64,000 bases of DNA from Brachyspira murdochii DSM 12563 (GCF_000092845.1 NC_014150.1:1946919-2010918), one strand, 5' to 3'. Positions 21,660-30,728 are shown, numbered from the stretch's first letter. The notes: generated from the sequence alone by a model not told the origin. Program-made: numbers and translations.

Positions 21660-21706
21660 AACCCGCCTAATATACCCGAGCAAACAAGTTTACTCGGCGG
21701 CGGTTT
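21660..21706. repeat. GC-rich palindromic element between HNH and DUF1599 genes
   Basis: Outer AACCCGCC / GGCGGTTT arms with inner CCGAGCAAAC / GTTTACTCGG and an AT-rich spacer on the left arm only. It fills the gap between two genes, with the same architecture as the copies at 5171 and 5532. Confidence 0.7.
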
Positions 21707-21707
21707 C

Positions 21708-21998
21708 TCACTTTCCTCCTTTATTACTACCTTGTTCTTTTAGATAAATACTAAAAAGAACTGCATAGCCTGCTATATCAAATACAGTATCAATAATACT
21801 TTCCTCTACCATTGGTTCTTCTTTTGATAGTATAAGAGTTTTTAATCTATTTAATTTATCTTCTATTCTTGCTAACCCAATCTGTATTCCAAACTCATCT
21901 AATGTTTTATCATAACTGTTTCCATAATCTTTATTCTTCTTAATTAATAAGTTTTTAAGCTCTTCACATTCATTAATAATTAAATCTTCTTTATTCAT
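21708..21998 (-). CDS. DUF1599/nucleotide-modification-associated domain 1 protein
   Basis: A 96-residue protein. It shows KKNKDYGNSYDKTLDEFG at about residues 20-37, RIEDKLNRLKTLILSKEE, and a final ESIIDTVFDIAGYAVLFSIY with the spaced acidic residues of the DUF1599 family, which occurs in phage genomes with nucleotide metabolism or base modification genes. No modification enzyme is visible beside it. Biochemical role unknown. Confidence 0.75.
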   Translation of the reverse strand: MNKEDLIINECEELKNLLIKKNKDYGNSYDKTLDEFGIQIGLARIEDKLNRLKTLILSKEEPMVEESIIDTVFDIAGYAVLFSIYLKEQGSNKGGK

Positions 21999-22032
21999 TT
22001 TTTATCTCCTAATTTTTGAACATCTTATTTAC

Positions 22033-22057
22033 AAGTTATCAACATTGTTGACAACTT
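22033..22057. promoter_or_regulatory. 25-bp operator-like palindrome
   Basis: AAGTTATCAACA T TGTTGACAACTT, 11 of 12 arm positions complementary. It lies in the 71-base gap ahead of the DUF1599 gene on the minus strand. Its core resembles the inverted repeat at 11641-11660, so one regulator may bind both. Confidence 0.5.
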
Positions 22058-22069
22058 ATGAACATAGCA

Positions 22070-22345
22070 TTATTCATTTTCACTAATTCGCTCTCCTATA
22101 TCCAATATCAAAGATTCTGAATCTTCATAGCAATATGGTGCTTTTCCATCAAAACATATTTTGAATAATCCGTCATCTATATCTATATAACATCCGCATA
22201 AATCACTATTAATTTCTAATCTGTTTCTTTTTATCACCATAGAGTTGTTTAAGTCTGGATATTCCTCTGCTATTCTATTTAATATCATTTCTAAAATAGC
22301 CAATTTAGTTTGAATGTAATGCCTACATAATTCATCTAAATACAT
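22070..22345 (-). CDS. Small phage protein, unknown
   Basis: 91 residues. An N-terminal helix (MYLDELCRHYIQTKLAILEM) is followed by strands with a conserved-looking CGCYIDIDDGLFKICFDGKA. Its small size, acidity and location in the early operon are all that can be said. It ends 12 bases before the operator-like palindrome. Confidence 0.5.
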   Translation of the reverse strand: MYLDELCRHYIQTKLAILEMILNRIAEEYPDLNNSMVIKRNRLEINSDLCGCYIDIDDGLFKICFDGKAPYCYEDSESLILDIGERISENE

Positions 22346-22356
22346 TTTTTATCTCC

Positions 22357-22617
22357 TTATTTATAATTTGTAAAATCAATAACTAAATCTGTTTTTATAT
22401 TATTATTATTTTTATTTATGATTTTATCACGAAGTTCGGTATATCCTCTATCAATAGTATCTACGCAATCTGAAGATAAAATAAAGAATTTGTATTTTTT
22501 ATCATCTTCAATAATTAAATTATATTTGTTTATTGATAATCCATTAATATCAGCTTTATATATGTGCATAGGTTTTTCAATAAAAAATAAACTATTATCA
22601 GTTATTATAGTTAGCAT
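22357..22617 (-). CDS. Small phage protein, unknown
   Basis: 86 residues beginning MLTIITDNSLFFIEKPMHIY, with a C-terminal Asn/Lys-rich segment. Located 11 bases upstream of the preceding small gene. No family recognised. Confidence 0.45.
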   Translation of the reverse strand: MLTIITDNSLFFIEKPMHIYKADINGLSINKYNLIIEDDKKYKFFILSSDCVDTIDRGYTELRDKIINKNNNNIKTDLVIDFTNYK

Positions 22618-22688
22618 ACATATTTTCCTCTTTTAATAAAATCTTATAAAAATAATCAAAATAATATTTTGACTATTTATAATAAAAG

Positions 22689-23135
22689 CTAATTTAATTC
22701 TGATTCCTCAAGTTTATGAAACAAATCCAGAGGTTTACTTAAATCAATTTTCTGTGTTCTATAATTTTCAATATAAGACTGATGACTTACAACCTTAGCT
22801 TTTGCATTTTCCGTATCTTCTATAGCTCCATTAAAAATGTATATATCACTGAAGATAATCCAATTGAATAATTGTACATTCTGCCATTTATAACAGCCTC
22901 TTGCATAGCCAAAGTCTTTTATTTCTAATTTTTCCTGCAATTCTTTATCTATATGAACATCTTTAGCTTTATATTCTCCTACTTTTACAAATAGCTCTCT
23001 TTCATATATACCGTTTGAGTAGTTATCTATGATTTTTATTAATCCTAGACTTTTAAATAGCTCTATATCTTTTGTAATATTTCCATCCCAAAATAAAGCT
23101 ATTTCTGTACTTCTCATTTTTCTGCATAACTGCAT
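22689..23135 (-). CDS. Phage early protein, unknown
   Basis: A 148-residue protein with several aromatic residues (GYARGCYKWQNVQLFNWIIF). Its first 45 residues (MRSTEIALFWDGNITKDIEL) might be a winged-helix-like start, but this is weak. It follows the DnaC-like loader gene by 17 bases and is likely co-transcribed with the replication genes. Confidence 0.45.
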   Translation of the reverse strand: MQLCRKMRSTEIALFWDGNITKDIELFKSLGLIKIIDNYSNGIYERELFVKVGEYKAKDVHIDKELQEKLEIKDFGYARGCYKWQNVQLFNWIIFSDIYIFNGAIEDTENAKAKVVSHQSYIENYRTQKIDLSKPLDLFHKLEESELN

Positions 23136-23152
23136 AATAACCTCCTTATCCT

Positions 23153-23989
23153 CTATGATGCTAATTTATCAGATTTGATTTCAAACTTCTGCATTTCTAT
23201 TTCTATAATTTTTAAGTTTAATAGTCTGCTTGTAAGTCTGCCTTTCATATATTCAGAATCAGTTTTTTTATTCAAACTCTTTAATAAATCATCATAGCTT
23301 TTATTTGATGTCAGTATTACAGTTTTTTCTAATGCTCTTATTTTATCAAATAGTTTATAATAGCCTTCGGCTGCATAATGAAAACCTACGCTGTCAATGT
23401 CGTCTATCATAATAATATCTGCAAATTTTATATTATCTATTTTAGCATCTATACTTGATTTCAAATCTCTGTCCTGTGCATTTTTATTAAATAAGTTTTT
23501 ATGCATATCTTCAAAACTAGATGCCTTCATATACAATGCTTTAATATTATTAATAGCATATATCTGCCATAACATTTTTAGCATTGTAGTTTTACCAGTT
23601 CCGCTTTCTCCTTCAATATAAAGTGAGTTCATACTTCCTAATTCTAAATATTTTTTTATACTGCTTACTAACTTTTGATTATTAAACTTTTCTGCAAAAA
23701 TATTTAATGTCATATCATTGTCTAATTTATTAAATACCGTATTATATCTTTTTATTATTATTTCCAAATCCTCTATTTTTTTTTCTATCTTGCTTTTTTC
23801 ATCACTCACACAATAGCAAACAATAGGAACTATACTTTTAGAACCTTTTAGAAATCCAAACTCATCGCATTTTGTGCAGTGAGGGTCTTTGCCTTCTCTT
23901 GCCGTTTTTTTCAATTCTTCCAAATGTTTTTTATAGCTAAGAAGGCAATAACTGCTATCCGCAATTTGCAATTTTAGCATACGCTTCAT
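23153..23989 (-). CDS. DnaC-like AAA+ helicase loader
   Basis: A 278-residue protein. A zinc-binding CTKC (38-41) with CYC (58-60) precedes an AAA+ domain: Walker A GESGTGKTT at 127-135, Walker B ADIIMIDDIDSVG near 195-205, sensor region EKTVILTSNKSYDDLLKSL, and arginine-containing MKGRLTSRLLNLK. This is the DnaC/IstB layout of phage helicase loaders. Its start overlaps the upstream winged-helix replication gene by 35 bases (or 26 if Met4 is used), so the two act together. Confidence 0.85.
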   Translation of the reverse strand: MKRMLKLQIADSSYCLLSYKKHLEELKKTAREGKDPHCTKCDEFGFLKGSKSIVPIVCYCVSDEKSKIEKKIEDLEIIIKRYNTVFNKLDNDMTLNIFAEKFNNQKLVSSIKKYLELGSMNSLYIEGESGTGKTTMLKMLWQIYAINNIKALYMKASSFEDMHKNLFNKNAQDRDLKSSIDAKIDNIKFADIIMIDDIDSVGFHYAAEGYYKLFDKIRALEKTVILTSNKSYDDLLKSLNKKTDSEYMKGRLTSRLLNLKIIEIEMQKFEIKSDKLAS

Positions 23990-24893
23990 TTATGTTTCCT
24001 CCTTTTTCTAATTCATTTAATAAGAAGTCTAATTTATCAAGCCCTCGAGGGATTGCATATTTTTTATTGCTGTCGGTTTTATTTTCTTTGTTGGTATTAT
24101 TTTGATGACTTTCATTTTTTTGACATAAAGCCATTCTTAATAAATCTTGCATTTTAAGTGAGTATCTTTTATTAAAAGGTAATTTTAAGAAATTAAACTT
24201 TACTATAGACAACGCTTCATCAAAATTATCATGCACACGTTTTTTGAATATATCAATTAAAAAGCTAGTATATATTTTATGATATTTATGATTGATTTTA
24301 ACGCCTATTAATTCTTTATGAAGCTCATTATATTTTTCTAAAAACTCTTCCTGCTTTTTATCCTCTTCTTTTTCCTCAGGAGTTTTTTCTTCTTCACTTT
24401 TTTCTTTTTCCTCTTTGATTAATTTCGGAGGCTGCAGAGGTTCAGTGCTTACATCATCATTAAACAAACTAGGCTCATCGTATTTCTGCTCAACAGGTGC
24501 ATCCATATTTTGTATTGCTCTGTCTTCTTCAACAAGCATCTCTATAGCTTTTTTTAATCCAGAGAAATTATATACTGTTCCCGTTCCTGCAAATCTATCG
24601 CCTATGTAAACATTTCTGCTTGAAAAAGTTAAATAGCCTTTTGCATACAAGCTCTGTCTTTGTCTATAATAATTTTTTTCTTTTGGATTTATTTCTTTGT
24701 CCCTTATTTCTTTATCTTTCTTCCAGCTTAAACTCATTACAGCGATTATAAACTCAAACTCGCTTGCTGTAAGTCCTAGTCTTTTTCGGTAATAAATTAA
24801 TGTATTCGGTATTGATGTAAAGCCTCTGTCAAGCATGGCATCGCCATACGTTGCTATTAAATATTCACTTTTTATTTCTCTTTCAGTCTGCAT
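23955..24893 (-). CDS. Winged-helix phage replication protein (DnaD/RepO-like)
   Basis: A 312-residue protein. The N-terminal 110 residues form a winged helix: GFTSIPNTLIYYRKRLGLTA, EFEFIIAVMSLSWKKDKEI, then RQSLYAKGYLTFSSRN. A long Glu/Lys-rich linker (about 160-190) follows, and a helical C-terminal domain. Phage replication initiators of this type bind the origin and recruit the DnaC-like loader encoded by the next, overlapping gene. The phage origin could lie inside this gene, as in lambda-like phages, but I did not find iterons. Confidence 0.7.
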   Translation of the reverse strand: MQTEREIKSEYLIATYGDAMLDRGFTSIPNTLIYYRKRLGLTASEFEFIIAVMSLSWKKDKEIRDKEINPKEKNYYRQRQSLYAKGYLTFSSRNVYIGDRFAGTGTVYNFSGLKKAIEMLVEEDRAIQNMDAPVEQKYDEPSLFNDDVSTEPLQPPKLIKEEKEKSEEEKTPEEKEEDKKQEEFLEKYNELHKELIGVKINHKYHKIYTSFLIDIFKKRVHDNFDEALSIVKFNFLKLPFNKRYSLKMQDLLRMALCQKNESHQNNTNKENKTDSNKKYAIPRGLDKLDFLLNELEKGGNINEAYAKIANCG

Positions 24894-25251
24894 TCTCTTC
24901 CGCCTCTGTAAATAATTTTTTTGCTAGTTTATATAAATTATCAAGATGATTTGTATTGTTATTTTTATCAAGCTCCATAGCCATTTCTATAGTTTTTATT
25001 TTTCTGTTTTTTGCCAATTTTTTAAGATTAATCTTTTTTATTCTTGCATATTCTGCATATAGAATCTCATATCTTAATCCTATTAATTTATTATTTCCAA
25101 AGCTCACTTTATAAATATACTCATAAAGTTTTCTTCTGATGTTGTTATCAGATATCTGCTCTTCATTAAAGTTTGATAAATCTTTTTTATTAAATATTTT
25201 TTTTATAATATTTTTGAAAAATGCTTTAACTCCTTTTTCATTAACTATCAT
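24883..25251 (-). CDS. Phage early protein, unknown
   Basis: 122 residues, very basic (FFKNIIKKIFNKKDLSNFNE, YAEYARIKKINLKKLAKNRK). It overlaps the replication gene by 11 bases. A small early regulator or nucleic acid-binding protein is conceivable; no family recognised. Confidence 0.45.
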   Translation of the reverse strand: MIVNEKGVKAFFKNIIKKIFNKKDLSNFNEEQISDNNIRRKLYEYIYKVSFGNNKLIGLRYEILYAEYARIKKINLKKLAKNRKIKTIEMAMELDKNNNTNHLDNLYKLAKKLFTEAEENAD

Positions 25252-25577
25252 TTTGAACTTCTCCCCATAACTATATTTTTTAAAAATATACCTCCTTCTG
25301 CAGTAACAAAAATTATTACATCAAAGAACGATGCTGAAGATTTTGAAAAGTATAAATTTCTACTGCATTTATTTTTGATATTTTTTAGCAGGAATGCTAA
25401 TAGATAAAATAGACTCTGTTTTTTATTATAAAAGCTGTAACCAAACTTTTTATTTATATTTATGATTTTCGATATTTTGAGAAATTGATTTTGTTTTAAA
25501 TCTAGTATGCGATTAACACATACTAGATTTTTTATATTGTCGATAAGAGAAATTTTTGAAACTCGTACCGCTTTCAA
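25248..25577 (-). CDS. Doubtful ORF at the prophage right border
   Basis: 109 codons starting near the point where the damaged Rpn gene begins on the other strand, and overlapping the preceding gene by 4 bases. Its composition is Lys/Ile/Phe-rich and unlike a folded protein, and there is no ribosome binding site. The plus strand here also contains a stretch reading NDAEDFEKYKF, which may be a relic of another gene. I treat it as possible at best. Confidence 0.25.
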   Translation of the reverse strand: MKAVRVSKISLIDNIKNLVCVNRILDLKQNQFLKISKIININKKFGYSFYNKKQSLFYLLAFLLKNIKNKCSRNLYFSKSSASFFDVIIFVTAEGGIFLKNIVMGRSSK

Positions 25578-25598
25578 TAATCTTTGAAAAGCAGTTAA

Positions 25599-26522
25599 AA
25601 CGATTATTTTGTACGCTATCTTTTAGGCTCTGTTGGAAGTGAGGATATACTAGAGAACATAGTAAACGCCGTACTTGAAGATTTGGGCTTTGAAACAGTA
25701 CATAATCTGCAAATAATCAATCCTCACAACTTACCAGAGAATATTAATCTAAAAGAGTCCGTACTAGATGTAAAAGCTGTTACAAAAGATAGCAGAAAAG
25801 TTATTATAGAGATACAATTATCCGGAAATATAGACTTTTTGAAGAGAATATACTATTATATATCTAAGAATATAGTAAGCGAAGTAGAAGAAAAAGAGCC
25901 TTATGATATAATAAGCGAGGTAATAAGTATTAACTTTGTAAACTTCAATATGGACTTTAGCGATGCTGGTAAGCCACATAGATGTTTTAAGCTGATAGAT
26001 ACAGAAAATCCTGATATTGTTTTGGATATGGTGCAGATGCATATAGTAGAAGTACCAAGATTTAGGAGAATACTAAATAATGCTGATTTTGAAGATATTA
26101 AGAGAAAGAAAATATTATCTTGGATAGAATTTTTTACAGCAAAAGATTTTGATAAAGTTAAAGATAAATTAAAGGAGGTAAATAATATTATGCCTAAAGT
26201 AATAAATAAATACGAGCGTTTTATATCCAGTGAAGATGAGATTGAGGTTTATAACGCGAGAGATGCTTTTTTATACGGACAGACTTTAATGTTAAGAAGA
26301 GAGCGTGAAGAGGGCTTACAGGAAGGAATGGAGAGAGGTTTACAAGAGGGTATAGAAAAAGGAATGGAAAAAGGTTTAGAAGAAGGAAGGAGAGAAGGTA
26401 TGCAGGAGGGTATAAGAAAAGAGCAAATTACTATAGCTAGAAGTTTCAAAAATGCTGGTATAGATATAAAGATAATCAGTGAAAATACTGGGCTTAGTAT
26501 AGAAGAGGTGTTAAAATTATAA
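25599..26522 (+). pseudogene. Rpn-family PD-(D/E)XK nuclease/putative transposase, 5' end lost
   Basis: The conserved N-terminus NDYFVRYLLGSVGSEDILEN begins at 25599 right after an in-frame TAA (25596-25598), and no ATG or GTG follows for 28 codons (first candidate TTG 25683). The catalytic strand SVLDVKAVTKDSRKVIIEIQ (Asp...Glu-x-Gln) is intact, as is the C-terminal coiled Gly-Glu repeat (EGMERGLQEGIEKGMEKG). Rpn proteins are DNA nucleases that promote recombination and are abundant in such genomes. The lost start marks the likely prophage junction. Confidence 0.7.
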
Positions 26523-26614
26523 TTTTACATATTGATGTCTTAATTGATTTATATAAACTTTTTTATTCAAAATTATTTGTATAATTATTTAATTGCTGAT
26601 TTATAAAAAAGCAT

Positions 26615-26703
26615 ATTTGACTTTGGCAGTAAGATATATTTATATTCAAAGTAAAGCTGGAAATTTTGATTTAATATATATTTCTGCCATAGTAAAATCA
26701 AAT
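26615..26703. repeat. Imperfect long inverted repeat after the Rpn gene
   Basis: ATTTGACTTTGGCAGTAAG near 26615 and a partly complementary TTTCTGCC...AAAATCAAAT ending at 26703 would form a long, interrupted stem. It lies between two convergent genes and may be a shared terminator or a relic of a mobile element end. Confidence 0.35.
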
Positions 26704-26713
26704 TATAAAAAAA

Positions 26714-27670
26714 TTATTTTGTTAAAACATTTATAGGATTGCCTTCCAAAAATGCCTTTATATTTTCGTAAACTTTATGCATAAGTCTAGTTCTTGCTTC
26801 AAAAGTATTACCTGCGAAATGCGGGGTGATGTAGCAGTTTTTGGCTGTAAGTAAAGGGTTGTCTGCTGAAGGTGGTTCTTTTGCAAGTACATCAAGTCCG
26901 GCACCTGCTATTAAATTATTGTTCAAAGCATATGCTAAGTCTTTTTCTACTATTACGCCACCTCTTGAAGTATTTATTATAAAGGCTGTTTTTTTCATTT
27001 TTGAAAGTAATTTTATATTAACTAAATTTTCTGTTTCTTTATTTAGAGGTGTATTTAAAGATAAAAAGTCTGCTCTCTCAAAAAGCTCTTCTATACTAGA
27101 GGCATTTTCAAAACCTTCTTTTTTACTTCTTGAATATACTAAAACTTTCATTCCCATAGCTGAAGACATTTTAGCAACCTCTCTTCCTATATCTCCGAAA
27201 CCAAATATTCCTATAGTTTTATTTTCAAGCTCTATTAAAGGGTATGAACTAAATGAATAATCTTTGCATTTTACCCAGTCTCCATTATGTACTTGATTAT
27301 TATGTTCAACTATCCTAAAAGATAATGATAATACAAAAGCCATAACAAGCTGGGCTACAGACTGAGGTCCGTATCCTCTTACATTTGTAACAGTTATCCC
27401 AAGTTCTTTTGCAGCTTCTATATCAACTGTATTATATCCAGTAGCAAGCATACCAATATATTTTAAATTCGGTAAAGACTGCATTAATTTCTTGTCAATA
27501 ACAACTTTGCTGTTTAATATTCCCCAAGCATCATAAGCTATTTCTTTTACTTTATCATACTCTGTTCTGTCATAAACTTTTAAATCAGCTATGCTTTCTA
27601 TCTCACCCCAAGATATATCCCCGGGATTTAATATACCTCCGTCCAATACTACGATTTTGGGTTTACTCAT
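26714..27670 (-). CDS. D-2-hydroxyacid dehydrogenase (NAD-dependent)
   Basis: A 318-residue protein. The Rossmann motif is GIFGFGDIGREVAK at about 148-161. Catalytic Arg lies in NTSRGGVIVEKDLA, Glu in AGLDVLAKEPP, and His in YITPHFAGNTFEARTRL. This is the D-isomer 2-hydroxyacid dehydrogenase family (glycerate/hydroxypyruvate reductase, D-lactate dehydrogenase group), reducing 2-oxoacids with NADH. Substrate cannot be fixed from sequence. Monocistronic on the minus strand. Confidence 0.9.
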   Translation of the reverse strand: MSKPKIVVLDGGILNPGDISWGEIESIADLKVYDRTEYDKVKEIAYDAWGILNSKVVIDKKLMQSLPNLKYIGMLATGYNTVDIEAAKELGITVTNVRGYGPQSVAQLVMAFVLSLSFRIVEHNNQVHNGDWVKCKDYSFSSYPLIELENKTIGIFGFGDIGREVAKMSSAMGMKVLVYSRSKKEGFENASSIEELFERADFLSLNTPLNKETENLVNIKLLSKMKKTAFIINTSRGGVIVEKDLAYALNNNLIAGAGLDVLAKEPPSADNPLLTAKNCYITPHFAGNTFEARTRLMHKVYENIKAFLEGNPINVLTK

Positions 27671-28114
27671 ATTTTCTCCTTTTTTATATATTAAAAAATC
27701 TCACTTATTATCATATTCCAGCTAAAGCTGTCATATGCTCGAGTTTTTAATTTAGATTTTATATATTATAACATATACTTGATTTTTAGTTTTATATACA
27801 ATAAATAATTATTAATTTTTTGATTAAGTTATAAATATATATATACTGCAAATTTTTAAGTTTGTCAACATAAGCATGCTTTCATCTTTGTTCGGGAGGT
27901 TTTGTTGCTAGATTTATGTACGTTATTATTTACTATCATGAGATTATTCTTGGGATTATTATAGATTTGTTTTAACCTAAATTCTATAAATAATTATGCA
28001 TCTTATTAAAATTATATAGTATAAATATATTTTACATTTCAATTATAATAAAGTTATATTTATATACATTGTTTCAAGTTATATTTATATTTGTTAGATT
28101 TTTGGGGATACAAT
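27671..28114. other. Intergenic region, no clear gene
   Basis: A divergent region between the dehydrogenase and the creD-like gene, AT-rich with a GGGAGG at 27894. Two hydrophobic frames of 19 codons lie nearby but neither has correct ribosome spacing. No tRNA or convincing hairpin seen. Confidence 0.4.
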
Positions 28115-29476
28115 ATGATAAAAAATATTAATGATATTGCAAAGACTTTAGGGTTTAAGATACTTATAATAGTGATATTAGGACTTTTACTTTTAATTCC
28201 TATGAGTTTTATAAACGGCGTTGTAAGAGATAGAATACGATATCAAGATGAGGCGGTATCTTCAATAATAGAGCCTGTAGGAAATAGTGCAAATATACAG
28301 GGTGTTGTTATTGCGATACCATATTTAAATAGAGTTATTGACAGTGAAACCAAAGAAATAAGCTATATAAGAAAATATATTTTTTATATGCCTAATGAAT
28401 ATAATGTTGAAGGGAATGTTGAAGTTTCTAGTTTAAGCAGGGGTATATTTAAAGCTCCTATTTTTAATTCAAAGTTAAATATTACAGGAAAATTCGATAA
28501 GTATAATGCTGAAATATTCAATTTAGATGAAAATAATAATACTATACTTTATGATGAGGCTATGCTTATATTGGGTATAGGAAACAAAAAAAATCTTATG
28601 AAACTTCCTAATGTATCAGTTAGTCAAAATGAAGAGCTTCAATATTATGAGAAAAATATAAATATATCTTTAAATATGTTTAAAAATAAGTTTTTATATA
28701 CTGTTTCAAGAGATAAAATACTAAACGGTTTTAATTTTAATATAACTATGGATATTCAGGGAGGAAACTCTCTCATAATAACGCCTTTAGCTTCTGAAAA
28801 TACTTTTAAAATATCTTCAAAATGGAGAGATCCTAGCTTTACGGGAGGATTTCTTACTACAAAAAGAGAAGTTAATAATGACGGATTTAATGCCGAGTGG
28901 AATATAGCAAGTTTTAATACAGCATTTACAAAGTATTGGACTAGTGATGAAAATGCAAATAGAATAAGCGATAATGAATATTTGAGGGCTGGTGATGAAA
29001 ATTCTAATAATGTATTAGTATCTTTTCTTCTTCTCAATGACAATTATCAGAAAACATCAAGAAGTGTAAAGTATGCTATACTTTTTATCTTCATACCATT
29101 TTTTGTACTCTTTTTATGCGAGGTGCTTTCAAAGAAGCGTATACACCCAGTGCAGTATATATTAATAGGAATAGCTAATGCTGTATTTTATCTTCTTCTT
29201 TTAGCTATATCAGAGCATTTAATATTTAATTTAAGTTATTTTTTAAGTGCTTTAATGGTAACAGCTTTAACTTCGATTTATATAGGATACATTATAAAAT
29301 CTCCTAAATACACTATTTCAATGGCTTTAGTAAATGCATTAATTTATATATTCCTATTTGGCATACTTCAGCTTACCGATTATGCTCTTCTTATGGGAAC
29401 ATTAGGATTATTTGCTGTTATTGCTCTTGCTATGTACTTTACACGTAATGTAGACTGGTACGGAGAGAATAATTAA
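28115..29476 (+). CDS. CreD-family inner membrane protein
   Basis: 453 residues from ATG 28115, which has GGGG 7 bases upstream; an in-frame TTG at 28091 is less likely. One N-terminal membrane helix (ILIIVILGLLLLIPMSFING) is followed by RDRIRYQDEAVSSI and a large extracytoplasmic beta-rich domain with WRDPSFTGGFL, then several C-terminal helices (KYAILFIFIPFFVLFLCEVL onward). This is the CreD architecture, an envelope-stress-linked protein in Gram-negatives. No creBC two-component genes are nearby. Confidence 0.8.
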   Translation: MIKNINDIAKTLGFKILIIVILGLLLLIPMSFINGVVRDRIRYQDEAVSSIIEPVGNSANIQGVVIAIPYLNRVIDSETKEISYIRKYIFYMPNEYNVEGNVEVSSLSRGIFKAPIFNSKLNITGKFDKYNAEIFNLDENNNTILYDEAMLILGIGNKKNLMKLPNVSVSQNEELQYYEKNINISLNMFKNKFLYTVSRDKILNGFNFNITMDIQGGNSLIITPLASENTFKISSKWRDPSFTGGFLTTKREVNNDGFNAEWNIASFNTAFTKYWTSDENANRISDNEYLRAGDENSNNVLVSFLLLNDNYQKTSRSVKYAILFIFIPFFVLFLCEVLSKKRIHPVQYILIGIANAVFYLLLLAISEHLIFNLSYFLSALMVTALTSIYIGYIIKSPKYTISMALVNALIYIFLFGILQLTDYALLMGTLGLFAVIALAMYFTRNVDWYGENN

Positions 29477-29819
29477 TTTTTATTATTAGGTTTTGTTATA
29501 CGCACGTTAAACGATACTTTAAATATTAAAAAGGTTTATATTTTTTAAACTACTCTATATTTTAAGTTTTGTTATACGTGCGTTTTGCAGATTATGAATT
29601 AAAAAAACGCTTGGGTGGGTGCTAATATTTCTGTTTTGGTTTTAAAAAAATAATAAAGCATAAATATTTTAATAAAGTGCTTAACTATAGTGGGCGGGGA
29701 TTAGTATAATTTCTAAAGTAAAAAAATTATTTTAATATTCATCTTAATTTTTATTTTAGAAGCTGCTTATCTTATAAAGCATCTATTAAAAAAAATTTTA
29801 AATTGGAAGTTATAATAAT
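29477..29819. other. Intergenic region with a short direct repeat
   Basis: The block TTTTGTTATACGCACGTT near 29492 recurs near 29567 with two changes. A 15-mer CGATACTTTAAATAT at 29510 also occurs near 39964. No gene seen. The repeats may be operator sites or debris of a small mobile repeat. Confidence 0.4.
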
Positions 29820-30728
29820 TCACACTTCTCTTTTTATATTAGGAGTGTATATTATTCTTCTGAAATCGTAATCTTTATCGTCCATATCTCCTAAAAATAT
29901 TCTTTCATGTTCTGGTACTTTTTCATAAGCCTCTTTTAATAATTCTCTATTATAATCTGAAGGATATGCAAGATAAGTATGATATTGTTTTACGGCACAA
30001 TCAAAAGCACTTTCTTTTCCTGAAATCTTTTTTATATTTTCTTCTATCTCTTTTAATTTTTCTTTTTTGTTTGTGTATTTTAAAGTAGATTTTAATTTAA
30101 GTTTGCAAAGGTTTTCTATTATTATAGTATCATCTTCTTTGGGGTATAGAAGAAGTTCATTTTTATTAAACATAGTTTTTATATTATTGAAAGAATATAT
30201 TTTTTCATCATCATAAATTGTATAGCAAGTTAAAAATATTTCTTTGCTAGATGCATAATTACTAGATTTTCTAAATATAAAATAACTTTTTCCTTCTGAT
30301 AAATCATATCCAAATTGAGCTTTCATTTTAAAATTAATAGGATTTACCATAAATGACACTTTTAAACTTTCCCATTTTTTTATTTCTCTTTCAGTTGTTC
30401 TATAAATGTTCTCCATCTCTGGATTCATTTCTTTTAATATGCTTTTAATATAATCATAGAAATCATCTTTATGAAACCACTCTGATTCTAAAATTTTAAA
30501 ATCTCCTATACCATGAATATTCAATTCTTCATTATTTTCTATATATGATACAACCCATTTTATTTTTAATTCTTTTTCAAATTGGTAAATATCAAATTTA
30601 AACCAAGCACTTACTATGCCGTCTTCATAAACTGATAGATTGAAAAGAAAGTAATTACCGTTTTTTATAATGCCGAAAAAACTTCTTCCTTCTATTTTTT
30701 GATTTCTGTATATATTATTTTTCTTCAT
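29820..30728 (-). CDS. Conserved-looking hypothetical protein
   Basis: A 302-residue soluble protein (MKKNNIYRNQKIEGRSFFGI...), with no signal peptide. It has a beta-rich N-terminal half, a long charged helix (ENIYRTTEREIKKWESLK), and a C-terminal YLAYPSDYNRELLKEAYEKV then PEHERIFLGDMDDKDYDFR. The acidic, evenly spaced C-terminal end looks conserved, but I do not recognise the family. Transcribed alone, divergent from trmB. Confidence 0.5.
   Translation of the reverse strand: MKKNNIYRNQKIEGRSFFGIIKNGNYFLFNLSVYEDGIVSAWFKFDIYQFEKELKIKWVVSYIENNEELNIHGIGDFKILESEWFHKDDFYDYIKSILKEMNPEMENIYRTTEREIKKWESLKVSFMVNPINFKMKAQFGYDLSEGKSYFIFRKSSNYASSKEIFLTCYTIYDDEKIYSFNNIKTMFNKNELLLYPKEDDTIIIENLCKLKLKSTLKYTNKKEKLKEIEENIKKISGKESAFDCAVKQYHTYLAYPSDYNRELLKEAYEKVPEHERIFLGDMDDKDYDFRRIIYTPNIKREV

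Noticed and set aside
21651-21675. tRNA T-arm-like GTTCGAACCC near 21655
   Set aside because: No acceptor stem, D-arm or anticodon arm can be built around it; the bases belong to the GC-rich palindrome. No tRNA gene was found in the window.
5171-21706. GC-rich palindromes as a CRISPR array
   Set aside because: The copies are dispersed over 16 kb, in different orientations and inside genes, with no regular spacers and no cas genes.
23955-24893. Phage replication origin inside the winged-helix gene
   Set aside because: No iterons or clear AT-rich unwinding block found by eye within this gene; left as a possibility only.
27890-27990. Hydrophobic 19-codon frames after GGGAGG at 27894
   Set aside because: Start-site spacing is wrong for the ATG frame and the other needs TTG; no promoter of the quality seen at 11410 or 41770.
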